From: Variovorax paradoxus
GTDB lineage: Bacteria; Pseudomonadota; Gammaproteobacteria; Burkholderiales; Burkholderiaceae_C
Direction: 5' to 3'
NCBI RefSeq assembly: GCF_022009635.1
Contig: NZ_CP091716.1
Coordinates: 1,999,001 to 2,063,000 of the forward strand
Length of the DNA stretch: 64,000 nucleotides
This document shows positions 56,048 through 64,000 of this stretch, piece by piece (the first letter of the stretch is position 1; the number at the start of each line of letters is the position of its first letter). A model generated the notes under the pieces. The model was not told the origin of the DNA and ran no database searches. It saw only the letters and a program-made list of their open reading frames with translations. Both the position numbers and the translations under genes were made by a program.

Positions 56048-56644
56048 ATGAAGAACATCGTGATCCTGATCTCCGGCGGCGGCTCCAACATGGCGGCCAT
56101 CGTGCGCGCCGCCGAGCGCGACCGCTGGGCCGAGCGCTTCGGCGCCCGCATTGCCGCGGTCGTCAGCAACAAGGCCGATGCCGGCGGGCTGGCCATCGCC
56201 CGGTCGCACGGCATCGACACCGCCGTGGTTCCGCACAAGGAATTCGCGACCCGCGAGGCTTTCGACGAGGCCCTGGCGACAGTGGTGGACGCGCACTCGC
56301 CCGCACTGGTGGTGCTGGCCGGGTTCATGCGCATCCTGACGCCGGGCTTCGTCGGGCGCTATGCCGGACGGCTGGTGAACATCCACCCCTCGCTGCTGCC
56401 CGCGTTTCCGGGGCTCCACACGCACCAGCGCGCCATCGAGGCTGGCTGCAAGGTGGCCGGCGTGACCGTGCACCAGGTAACGACCGAACTCGACCATGGC
56501 CCGATCCTGGCGCAGGCCGTGGTGCCCGTGCTGCCGGGCGATACGGCAGCCTCCCTGGCCGGCCGGGTGCTGGCGCAGGAGCACTTGTTGTATCCACGAG
56601 CGATCGCCGAATGGCTGGCTGATACATCGCGTCACAACCCTTAA
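56048..56644 (+). CDS. purN: Phosphoribosylglycinamide formyltransferase PurN
   Basis: PurN adds a formyl group from 10-formyl-tetrahydrofolate to GAR in purine synthesis. The 198 residues start MKNIVILISGGGSNMAAIVRAA, with folate-binding GFMRILTPGFVGRY and catalytic Asn/His/Asp in VNIHPSLLPAFPG and TELDHGPIL. The gene is complete. It is divergent from the acyl-CoA dehydrogenase unit (129-bp gap) and precedes the I78-type lipoprotein gene by 36 bp, but that gene may have its own promoter. Confidence 0.97.
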   Translation: MKNIVILISGGGSNMAAIVRAAERDRWAERFGARIAAVVSNKADAGGLAIARSHGIDTAVVPHKEFATREAFDEALATVVDAHSPALVVLAGFMRILTPGFVGRYAGRLVNIHPSLLPAFPGLHTHQRAIEAGCKVAGVTVHQVTTELDHGPILAQAVVPVLPGDTAASLAGRVLAQEHLLYPRAIAEWLADTSRHNP

Positions 56645-56652
56645 AGTTGTTT

Positions 56653-56666
56653 TATATTCGCGGGTT
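56653..56666 (+). promoter_or_regulatory. Possible -10 element with downstream TCGCGGGTT
   Basis: TATATT is followed directly by CGCGGGTT; the same TCGCGGGTT follows a TAAAAT at 60576-60589 upstream of the desaturase gene. In both cases it lies in a short gap ahead of a gene. No clear -35 was found, so the call is weak. Confidence 0.35.
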
Positions 56667-56680
56667 TTGGGGAGTTCGAA

Positions 56681-57007
56681 GTGAAAACCAAATCGCTGCT
56701 GCTGACCGTTGCCGGCGCCGTTGCTCTGCTCGCAGGCTGCGCCGCCCCGGCCCCCGCGCCCGCCCCGGCACCCGCCGCGCCGGTGCCCCCGCCGGAACCG
56801 GTCTACCAGTGCAATGCCGATGGCGCGCGCTTCGCGGTCGGCCAGCCGCTGACGCCGCAGCTGGAAGCCGCTGCCCGCGTGCGCGCCGGCGCCGGCGTGG
56901 TGCGGGTGCTGAAGCCCGGCGAGGCAGCGACGATGGAACTCAACGGCGGACGCCTGAACCTCGATGTCGACGCGCGCAACCGCGTGACCGAGGTCCGCTG
57001 CGGCTGA
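56681..57007 (+). CDS. Lipoprotein of the peptidase-inhibitor I78 family
   Basis: A 108-residue protein. A GTG start (VKTKSLLLTVAGAVALLAGC) opens a lipoprotein signal with Cys20. An Ala/Pro linker (about 21-41) follows, then a domain of the I78 inhibitor type: YQCNADGARFAVGQ, RAGAGVVRVLKPGEAATMEL and RLNLDVDARNRVTEVRCG, with the two Cys (44 and 107) likely bonded. I78 proteins are related to fungal elastase inhibitors. Its anchored form could protect the cell surface from serine proteases (inference). Confidence 0.82.
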   Translation: MKTKSLLLTVAGAVALLAGCAAPAPAPAPAPAAPVPPPEPVYQCNADGARFAVGQPLTPQLEAAARVRAGAGVVRVLKPGEAATMELNGGRLNLDVDARNRVTEVRCG

Positions 57008-57047
57008 CGCGCTTCGTCAGCGGCGGCCCAGGGCGGGCCGGCTCTGA

Positions 57048-57302
57048 CTAGATCGGAGTGAATCTCTGCCGCGTGACGCCGTCGATCTCGACGGTTTCGC
57101 CGAACATGGCGGCAGGGCGAACCCAGAGACCGTGGGCTCCGTACAAGGCGCGGTACAGCGTCATCGGTTCCAGGGTCTCGCTGTGGCGAACGGTGCCGAG
57201 CACCTCGTATTCGCCGCCCTTGTAGTGGCGGTAGCGACCGAGAGGTGTTTCGATCAGGGGAGGCAGGTTGTCTTCGTTGTTCAACGGGGCTTCTTTCTTC
57301 AA
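57048..57302 (-). CDS. DUF1653-family protein
   Basis: An 84-residue protein dominated by a DUF1653 domain: LGRYRHYKGGEYEVLGTVRHSETLEPMTLYRALYGAHGLWVRPAAMFGETVEIDGVTRQRF. The family is small, beta-rich and widespread in bacteria with no known function. It is convergent with the I78 gene (40-bp gap, with hairpin CTGACG/CGTCAG at 57004-57020) and divergent from the M48 peptidase gene with 32 bp between starts, so their promoters must overlap or be shared. Confidence 0.9.
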   Translation of the reverse strand: MKKEAPLNNEDNLPPLIETPLGRYRHYKGGEYEVLGTVRHSETLEPMTLYRALYGAHGLWVRPAAMFGETVEIDGVTRQRFTPI

Positions 57303-57334
57303 AAACTGTCGTGGCTTGATTTGACGGGAGTCGG

Positions 57335-59188
57335 ATGGATCGCGCTGATTTTGTTCACCTGGTTCGACTGAGCGAGCATGCCAGCGCGGACGACAGTGCG
57401 CGCTATCGACGCAGCGTGGCGGCTTTTGCCGCGCTCGGCTACCTGTGGGTGCTCGGCTGCCTGGCGCTCGCGGTGGGCCTCATCGCCTGGGTGCTGCTGC
57501 CGATCCGGGAAGAGCGCTTCACCTTCACGCGCGGCTGGCTGCTGCTGTTTGCGGGCGGCCTGCTCTGGGCCACGATGCGCGCGCTGTGGGTGCGCTTCGA
57601 CGAGCCCGAGGGCGTGGAACTGCAGCGCGACGACGCGCCCGCGCTCTTCGAGGCGCTCGACCGCATCCGCGCCAGGATCAAGGGGCCGCCGGTCCATCAC
57701 GTTTACCTAGACGACGAATTCAACGCCAGCATCCGCCAGGTGCCCCGTTTCGGGCTGTTCGGCGGTGCGGTCAATTCGCTGAACATCGGCCTGCCGCTCC
57801 TGATGATGCTGGACCGGCGGCGCCTGCTGTCGGTGCTGGCGCACGAATACGGCCACCTGCGCGGCAACCACGGCAAGCTGAGCGCCTGGATCTATCGCAC
57901 GCGGCTGTCGTGGCTCAAGCTCGATGCCAGCCTGCAGCGCGACGAGGGCGTGATGGCGCTGGTCTCGCAAGCCTTCTTTCGCTGGTACTTTCCGCGCTTC
58001 GCGGCCAAGACCTTCGCGCTCGCCCGACAGGACGAATACGAGGCCGACCGCATCTCCGGCCGGCTGCTGGGCACTTCGGTGGCGGCCGCAGCGCTGACCG
58101 AGATCGCGATCAAGGGCAGCTGGTACGCCAACGAATTCTGGCCGTGGCACTGGGCGCGCGCCGAGCACGAGCCGCAGCCGCCCGGTCCGTTCGCTGCCCT
58201 GCGCAAGCGGGTGCGCACGCCGCCGGCCGACGACTTCGCGCGCCAGGCGCTGCGCGAGGCGATGCGCCGCGTCAGCGATCTGGAGGACACCCACCCGGTC
58301 CTGCGCGACCGGCTCGAAGCCCTCGACCAGAAGGCGGCCTTGCCCGAATGGTCGGTGCGCCCGGCGCTGGAGTTGCTGGCCGACCGGAAGAAATGGATCG
58401 AGTATTTCGACAACCGCTGGTGCCGTGCCCACGCCGCCGACTGGAAGCAGCACCATGCGCACCGCTCGCGTATCCGCGAACGTATCGGGGTGCTGGCCGC
58501 GCGCGGTGAGCGCAACACGCCGGACGAAATGGTCGAATGGGCCGATTCCGAGCGCCGGCTCAACCCGTCCGCGCCGGTGCGAACCCGCTACGAGAGCGCG
58601 CTGCGGATCGCGCCCGAGCACCCCGGCGCACTGCGCGGGCTGGTCCAGATGCTGCCGGCGACCGACCGCGCGGCACGGCTGGTGGTGCTCGAGCGGCTGC
58701 ATGGCTCCGGCGCGGCCAGCCGCTGGTGGGCTGCCAAAAGCGCCGTGGCCTCGCTCGAAGATCCCGATGCCGGGCCGCACGACGAGGTGGCGCTGAAGCT
58801 GTGGCGCGGCCGGCTCAAGGAGGCGGAGGAGGCCGAGACGCGCGCCTGGGAGGAAATCACGGGAACGCCGTTTTTCAGCCAGATCTCGCGGCACGACCTG
58901 AACGACTACGAACTGGGCGAACTTCGCGCCGACCTCGTGCGCTGCCTTCCCGCCTCGCGGGCCTGGCTGGTGCGCAAGAACCTGCGCGAGTTTCCGTGGC
59001 GCCGTGCGTACGTCGTGTTCGTCGAGCTGCCAGGACTGGACGACGAGGACCGCTGGCACATGTGCCGCCAGCTGGAGCAGACGCTCACTTTGCCGGGTGC
59101 CGCGCTGGTGCTGTGGGCGGGCCATTCGCCGACGCTGGAAGACATCGAGCGCGAGGCTTTCGGGGCGGTCTGGGCACGCACCGCATAG
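57335..59188 (+). CDS. M48-family metallopeptidase with large C-terminal region
   Basis: A 617-residue membrane zinc protease. Two N-terminal membrane helices (about 35-57 and 67-85) precede the peptidase domain with H170-EYG-H174 and third ligand Glu236 in YEADR. The C-terminal half (about 300-617) is hydrophilic, rich in helical repeats (APEHPGALRGLVQMLPATDRAARL), possibly TPR-like, and not shared with HtpX. The start follows the DUF1653 gene on the other strand closely. Role: membrane protein quality control is likely. Confidence 0.87.
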   Translation: MDRADFVHLVRLSEHASADDSARYRRSVAAFAALGYLWVLGCLALAVGLIAWVLLPIREERFTFTRGWLLLFAGGLLWATMRALWVRFDEPEGVELQRDDAPALFEALDRIRARIKGPPVHHVYLDDEFNASIRQVPRFGLFGGAVNSLNIGLPLLMMLDRRRLLSVLAHEYGHLRGNHGKLSAWIYRTRLSWLKLDASLQRDEGVMALVSQAFFRWYFPRFAAKTFALARQDEYEADRISGRLLGTSVAAAALTEIAIKGSWYANEFWPWHWARAEHEPQPPGPFAALRKRVRTPPADDFARQALREAMRRVSDLEDTHPVLRDRLEALDQKAALPEWSVRPALELLADRKKWIEYFDNRWCRAHAADWKQHHAHRSRIRERIGVLAARGERNTPDEMVEWADSERRLNPSAPVRTRYESALRIAPEHPGALRGLVQMLPATDRAARLVVLERLHGSGAASRWWAAKSAVASLEDPDAGPHDEVALKLWRGRLKEAEEAETRAWEEITGTPFFSQISRHDLNDYELGELRADLVRCLPASRAWLVRKNLREFPWRRAYVVFVELPGLDDEDRWHMCRQLEQTLTLPGAALVLWAGHSPTLEDIEREAFGAVWARTA

Positions 59189-59229
59189 CCCTTCGGACCG
59201 CCGGGCCGGCTGGCTGAGACAATCGGGGG

Positions 59230-60501
59230 ATGCATCCCAAAGCCCTGTTGGAGGCCACCGCCGATCTGGTCGGCCTTGTCCTGAAATTCGATCACCCGGC
59301 CGACCAGGTCGTTTCGCGGTTTTTCCGCGACCACCGCGAGTTCGGCCCGCGCGAGCGCGCGGCGCTCGCCGAGACCGTCTACACCGTGCTTCGCAAGAAG
59401 CTGCTGTTCGACCATCTTTCGCCTTCGGGCACCGGTTCCAAGGAGCGCCGCATGGCGATCCTCGGTTTCTATGGCCCGCGCGATTTCCTGAAGAGCGCGC
59501 TCAACGACACCGAAAAGCGCTGGCTCGACAACTGCGACGCGGTGAAGCCCGACGACCTGCTCGAGCGCCATCGCCACAACCTGCCCGAGTGGCTGGTCGC
59601 GCCGCTCAAGGCGCAGCTGGGCGACGGTTTCTGGCCGCTGGTCGAGAGCCTGCAGCAGCCGGCACCGCTTGATTTGCGCGTCAATGCGCTGACCGACAAG
59701 CGCGCCGATGTGAAGGTCGAGCTTGCGAAGGCGGCCATCAAATCGGAAGTCACGCCGTTCTCGCCCTGGGGCTTGCGCATCGAGGGCAAGCCGGCGCTGA
59801 CCAAGCTGGACGCCTTTGCCCGCGGCGCCATCGAGGTGCAGGACGAAGGCTCGCAATTGCTGGCGCTGTTGCTGGACGCCAAACGCGGCGAAATGGTGGT
59901 CGATTTCTGCGCCGGCGCCGGCGGCAAGACGCTGGCCATCGGCGCGACCATGCGTAACACCGGCCGGCTCTACGCCTTCGACACCTCGGCCCACCGGCTC
60001 GACGCGCTCAAGCCGCGGCTGGCGCGCAGCAAGCTGTCGAACGTGCATCCGGCCGCGATCGCCCATGAGCGCGACGACCGGATCAAGCGTCTGGCGGGCA
60101 AGATCGACCGCGTGCTGGTCGATGCGCCGTGCTCGGGACTGGGTACGCTGCGGCGCAATCCGGACCTGAAATGGCGCCAATCGGCCAAGGCGGTCGAGGA
60201 ATTGACGGTCAAGCAGACAGCCATCCTGCAAAGCGCGGCGCGGCTGGTGAAATCGGGCGGACGTCTGGTTTACGCCACGTGCAGCGTGCTGCCGGAGGAA
60301 AACGAGGCCATTGCGGAGGCTTTTGGCGCCGCGAACCCCGATTTCGTGCCCGTGGACGCCGCGGAACTGCTGCAGGGCCTCAAAGTCGAGGGTTTCGAGG
60401 CCCTGTGCGCTGGCGGGGAGGGTGGTCGGCGCTATCTGCGGCTCTGGCCGCACCGCCATGCGACCGACGGTTTCTTCGCCGCCGTGTGGAACCGCAAATA
60501 G
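59230..60501 (+). CDS. RsmB/NOL1/NOP2-type RNA m5C methyltransferase
   Basis: A 423-residue SAM-dependent RNA methyltransferase. An N-terminal NusB-like region (about 1-140, QVVSRFFRDHREFGPRERAALAETVY) leads to the catalytic domain with SAM motif DFCAGAGGKT (225-234), Cys301 in DAPCSG and nucleophile Cys351 in YATCSVLPEEN. It resembles 16S rRNA C967 methyltransferase RsmB, but the N-terminus is shorter, so another rRNA or tRNA cytosine is possible. It follows the M48 gene by 41 bp. Confidence 0.9.
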   Translation: MHPKALLEATADLVGLVLKFDHPADQVVSRFFRDHREFGPRERAALAETVYTVLRKKLLFDHLSPSGTGSKERRMAILGFYGPRDFLKSALNDTEKRWLDNCDAVKPDDLLERHRHNLPEWLVAPLKAQLGDGFWPLVESLQQPAPLDLRVNALTDKRADVKVELAKAAIKSEVTPFSPWGLRIEGKPALTKLDAFARGAIEVQDEGSQLLALLLDAKRGEMVVDFCAGAGGKTLAIGATMRNTGRLYAFDTSAHRLDALKPRLARSKLSNVHPAAIAHERDDRIKRLAGKIDRVLVDAPCSGLGTLRRNPDLKWRQSAKAVEELTVKQTAILQSAARLVKSGGRLVYATCSVLPEENEAIAEAFGAANPDFVPVDAAELLQGLKVEGFEALCAGGEGGRRYLRLWPHRHATDGFFAAVWNRK

Positions 60502-60575
60502 GGATTGCACTCCAAACTAGGGTTAATCTGCGCATTTCTTGAAGGTTTAAAGGGCTTGTTCTAGGCCCTCCCCTT

Positions 60576-60589
60576 TAAAATCGCGGGTT
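60576..60589 (+). promoter_or_regulatory. Possible -10 element upstream of the desaturase gene
   Basis: TAAAAT is followed by CGCGGGTT, the same combination as at 56653-56666. It lies 45 bp upstream of the desaturase ATG. No consensus -35 is seen at proper distance. Confidence 0.35.
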
Positions 60590-60633
60590 ATCTGAAGGCT
60601 GCACCTTCGTGTGGCCATGGAGTACCTGACTCA

Positions 60634-61848
60634 ATGTTGCTTCCTGACTCCGCCGTTCTGAATGCGGCCATCGAATGGCTCGGACACGGCCTGTGGGACA
60701 TCGCATGGTGGCAAGTCGTGCTGTACACGCTCGTCACCACGCACATCACGATTGCCGCGGTCACCATCTTCCTGCACCGGACGCAAACGCACCGGGCCAT
60801 GGACCTGGGCCCGATTCCCTCGCATTTCTTCCGTTTCTGGCTCTGGATCGGCACCGGCATGGTGACGAAGGAATGGGTTGCCATTCACCGCAAGCACCAC
60901 GCCAAGTGCGAAACTCAGGACGACCCGCACAGCCCGCAGGTCAAGGGTATCGACGAAGTGCTCTGGCGCGGCGCCGAACTCTATCGCGCCGAATCCAAGA
61001 ACAAGGAAACGATGGAGCGCTACGGTCACGGCACGCCCGATGACTGGATCGAGCGCAACCTGTATTCGCGCTACAGCTGGCAAGGCGTGGGCCTCATGCT
61101 GATCCTGAACCTGGCGCTGTTCGGCACGCTCGGCATGGCCGTGTGGGCTGTCCAGATGCTGTGGATCCCCATCACCGCCGCCGGCATCATCAACGGCATC
61201 GGCCACTACTGGGGCTACCGCAACTTCGAGGCGCCCGACGCCAGCCGCAACATCATGCCCTGGGGCCTGATCATCGGTGGCGAAGAGTTGCACAACAACC
61301 ATCACACCTACCCGACCTCGGCCAAGTTCTCGGTCAAGAAGTACGAGTTCGACATCGGCTGGATCTACATCCAGGCGCTGCAGAAGCTGGGCTGGGCCAA
61401 GGTCAAGAAGGTGCCGCCGAAGATGCTGATGGGCGATATCCAGCCCGTGGCCAACGAAAAGACGCTCGAGGCGGTAATCGCCAATCGTTACGAAGTCATG
61501 GCCGGTTATGCGCGCGAAATGCGCCGTGCCACCAGCCAGGAACTGGAAACGCTGAAGACCAAGGGCGCCGATCTGTCGGTGCTCAAGGCCGCCAAGCGCT
61601 GGCTGCACCGCGACGACGACAAAGTGCCTGCATCGGCCCGCACGCACGTCTCGCAGGCTCGTGCCGCTCACCCGGTGCTGGACAAGATGGTCACGATGCG
61701 CGAAGAGCTGCGCCAGCTTTGGTTGAACACCTCGCAGTCGCGCGAGCAGCTGGCGGCCGATCTGGCGGCCTGGTGCCATCGGGCAGAGGCCAGCGGTATC
61801 GCCGGCCTGCGTGATTTCTCTACGCGCCTGCGCGCAGCACGCGCTTAA
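60634..61848 (+). CDS. Acyl-lipid/acyl-CoA fatty acid desaturase
   Basis: A 404-residue membrane desaturase that introduces a double bond into fatty acyl chains. The three histidine boxes are complete: His48-RTQT-His53, HRKHH (85-89) and HNNHH (220-224), with His191 as an extra. Membrane helices lie between them (about 28-47, 65-80, 150-190). Beyond about 290 a long cytosolic helical tail (KAAKRWLHRDDDKVPAS) extends past the minimal family. A terminator follows. It probably sets membrane fluidity; delta-9 selectivity is likely but not proven. Confidence 0.93.
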   Translation: MLLPDSAVLNAAIEWLGHGLWDIAWWQVVLYTLVTTHITIAAVTIFLHRTQTHRAMDLGPIPSHFFRFWLWIGTGMVTKEWVAIHRKHHAKCETQDDPHSPQVKGIDEVLWRGAELYRAESKNKETMERYGHGTPDDWIERNLYSRYSWQGVGLMLILNLALFGTLGMAVWAVQMLWIPITAAGIINGIGHYWGYRNFEAPDASRNIMPWGLIIGGEELHNNHHTYPTSAKFSVKKYEFDIGWIYIQALQKLGWAKVKKVPPKMLMGDIQPVANEKTLEAVIANRYEVMAGYAREMRRATSQELETLKTKGADLSVLKAAKRWLHRDDDKVPASARTHVSQARAAHPVLDKMVTMREELRQLWLNTSQSREQLAADLAAWCHRAEASGIAGLRDFSTRLRAARA

Positions 61849-61867
61849 TAGCTTCCGTGCTCAAATC

Positions 61868-61896
61868 AAAAAGCCGGCCTCAGGGTCGGCTTTTTT
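61868..61896 (+). terminator. Terminator after the desaturase gene
   Basis: AGCCGGCC/GGTCGGCT forms an 8-bp stem (one G-T pair) with loop TCAG, followed by six T, 20 bp after the stop. Confidence 0.92.
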
Positions 61897-61957
61897 GTGT
61901 CCGTCGTTTTTTGCCGGTGGTGGTCTTGCGCCATCGCATCGCAAATCGACAGGCAAC

Positions 61958-61988
61958 AAAAAACCCGCTGGGTAAGCAGCGGGTTTTT
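61958..61988. terminator. Bidirectional terminator downstream of rpmG
   Basis: AAACCCGCTG/CAGCGGGTTT with loop GGTAAG has A runs to the left and T runs to the right, so it can work on both strands. On the minus strand it ends the rpmB-rpmG transcript 23 bp after rpmG; on the plus strand it backs up the desaturase terminator. Confidence 0.92.
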
Positions 61989-62010
61989 GTTTTGGAAAAC
62001 CAGGGCTGAA

Positions 62011-62184
62011 TTACTTCAGCTTGATTTCCTTGTATTCGACATGCTTGCGCGCCTTGGGGTCGAACTTCATGATCGACATCTTTTCAGGCATCGTCTTCTT
62101 GTTCTTGCTGGTCGTGTAAAAGTGGCCGGTACCCGCGGTGGATTCCAGCTTGATCTTTTCGCGTCCGCCTTTGCTCGTTGCCAT
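62011..62184 (-). CDS. rpmG: Ribosomal protein bL33
   Basis: A 57-residue ribosomal protein of the large subunit. The translated sequence reads [20 protein letters not shown], then [20 protein letters not shown] and [17 protein letters not shown], matching the known L33 pattern. It lacks the CxxC zinc motif of the other L33 type. It follows rpmB by 11 bp on the minus strand. Confidence 0.98.
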   Translation of the reverse strand: MATSKGGREKIKLESTAGTGHFYTTSKNKKTMPEKMSIMKFDPKARKHVEYKEIKLK

Positions 62185-62195
62185 GATTCAGCTCC

Positions 62196-62429
62196 TTAAG
62201 CTTGGCCGCGTGCGCGCAGGTCTGCGAGCACGGAGTCGATACCGTTCTTGTCGATCAGGCGCAGCGCGGCGCTCGAAACGCGCAGGCGAACCCAGCGGTT
62301 TTCAGTCTCGACCCAGAAACGGCGGTATTGCAGGTTCGGCAGGAACCGGCGCTTGGTTTTGTTGTTGGCGTGGGAAACGTTGTTTCCGACCATCGGGCCT
62401 TTGCCCGTTACGTCGCATACGCGTGCCAT
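62196..62429 (-). CDS. rpmB: Ribosomal protein bL28
   Basis: A 77-residue protein: [40 protein letters not shown] and the C-terminal [12 protein letters not shown] are all typical. The ATG at 62429 is the normal start; the frame is open further upstream but reads the leader. It heads the rpmB-rpmG operon with a perfect TATAAT at 62574-62579, so there is a leader of about 135 nt, a place where autoregulation could act. Confidence 0.98.
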   Translation of the reverse strand: MARVCDVTGKGPMVGNNVSHANNKTKRRFLPNLQYRRFWVETENRWVRLRVSSAALRLIDKNGIDSVLADLRARGQA

Positions 62430-62573
62430 GTGGACACTCTTTCTTGAACAGCTGGCACCGGCGCAATCGTGGCGATTGCAGGTGTTTTGCAGCTTGACCT
62501 CGCCAGAAACGGGTGGCGGTACCCCGACTTTGCCGCGACTCGTAAGAGAGCCTTGTTTCGGCAAAGCCTCGGA

Positions 62574-62579
62574 TTATAG
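62574..62579 (-). promoter_or_regulatory. -10 box of the rpmB-rpmG promoter
   Basis: A perfect TATAAT on the minus strand, in context GGCTATAATCC, is 145 bp before rpmB. The -35 is less clear, near TTAAGC at 62599-62604. The region overlaps the 3' end of trxB. A short hairpin GCCCTTTTGGGC (62580-62591) lies between. Confidence 0.65.
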
Positions 62580-62600
62580 CCCTTTTGGGCGACCGACCGC

Positions 62601-64000
<1,400 letters not shown>

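Overview
The window reads as a GC-rich chromosome segment of a betaproteobacterium of the order Burkholderiales, most likely Comamonadaceae close to Variovorax. This is an inference from the gene families (aerobic phenylacetate cluster, Bug-type binding protein, paired acyl-CoA dehydrogenases, ribF-ileS-lspA order) and from the short inverted repeats typical of that group. Genes are tightly packed, and many join by 4-nt ATGA overlaps. There is no prophage, insertion sequence, rRNA, convincing tRNA or CRISPR array, and no gap over 300 bases.

Region 1 (1-15071) is a phenylacetate catabolic island. One long minus-strand unit runs paaG-paaI-paaK-acylase-paaA-paaB-paaC-paaD-paaE and on into a branched-chain-type ABC importer (livJ-livH-livMG fusion-livF, cut by the window edge). 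A penicillin G acylase-type gene, with the E. coli active-site residues and a lipoprotein signal, sits between paaK and paaA. Read together, the unit could cleave phenylacetylated amides outside the cytoplasm, import phenylacetate, activate it with CoA (PaaK), epoxidise the ring (PaaABCDE) and isomerise it (PaaG), with PaaI and PaaY as thioesterases. paaY and a TetR regulator (paaR) are divergent, and a palindrome lies between the two units. Genes for ring opening and beta-oxidation (paaZ, J, H, F) are not in the window.

Region 2 (15053-22156) holds an SDR and its divergent TetR regulator with two matching operators, a MoxR ATPase/DUF58/VWA unit, a membrane-anchored HtrA-like protease, TatD, and a secreted protein built from 11-residue repeats. 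Region 3 (22320-26292) has an orphan TIGR04325-like methyltransferase, then a coupled trio: a DNA glycosylase, a spermidine-synthase-like protein and a GspE/PilB-type ATPase. Region 4 (26438-40180) is transport-rich: tctBA, a LysR regulator, a Bug binding protein, a cytoplasmic gamma-glutamyltransferase, two EamA permeases, an SDR lacking its catalytic motif, a quinone oxidoreductase, a lone receiver, a second LysR regulator with a BASS-family transporter, and a Na/Pi symporter.

Region 5 (40245-45928) is a LacI-controlled ABC importer of unknown substrate with a class III phosphodiesterase and a 16-bp perfect palindromic operator. Region 6 (46049-64000) mixes housekeeping genes (lspA, ileS, ribF, purN, an RsmB-like methyltransferase, a fatty acid desaturase, rpmG, rpmB, trxB) with an HNH nuclease, acyl-CoA metabolism (two paired dehydrogenases, a crotonase), a lipoprotein lipase, an I78-type inhibitor, a DUF1653 protein, an M48 peptidase and the start of a Crp-like protein at the right edge.
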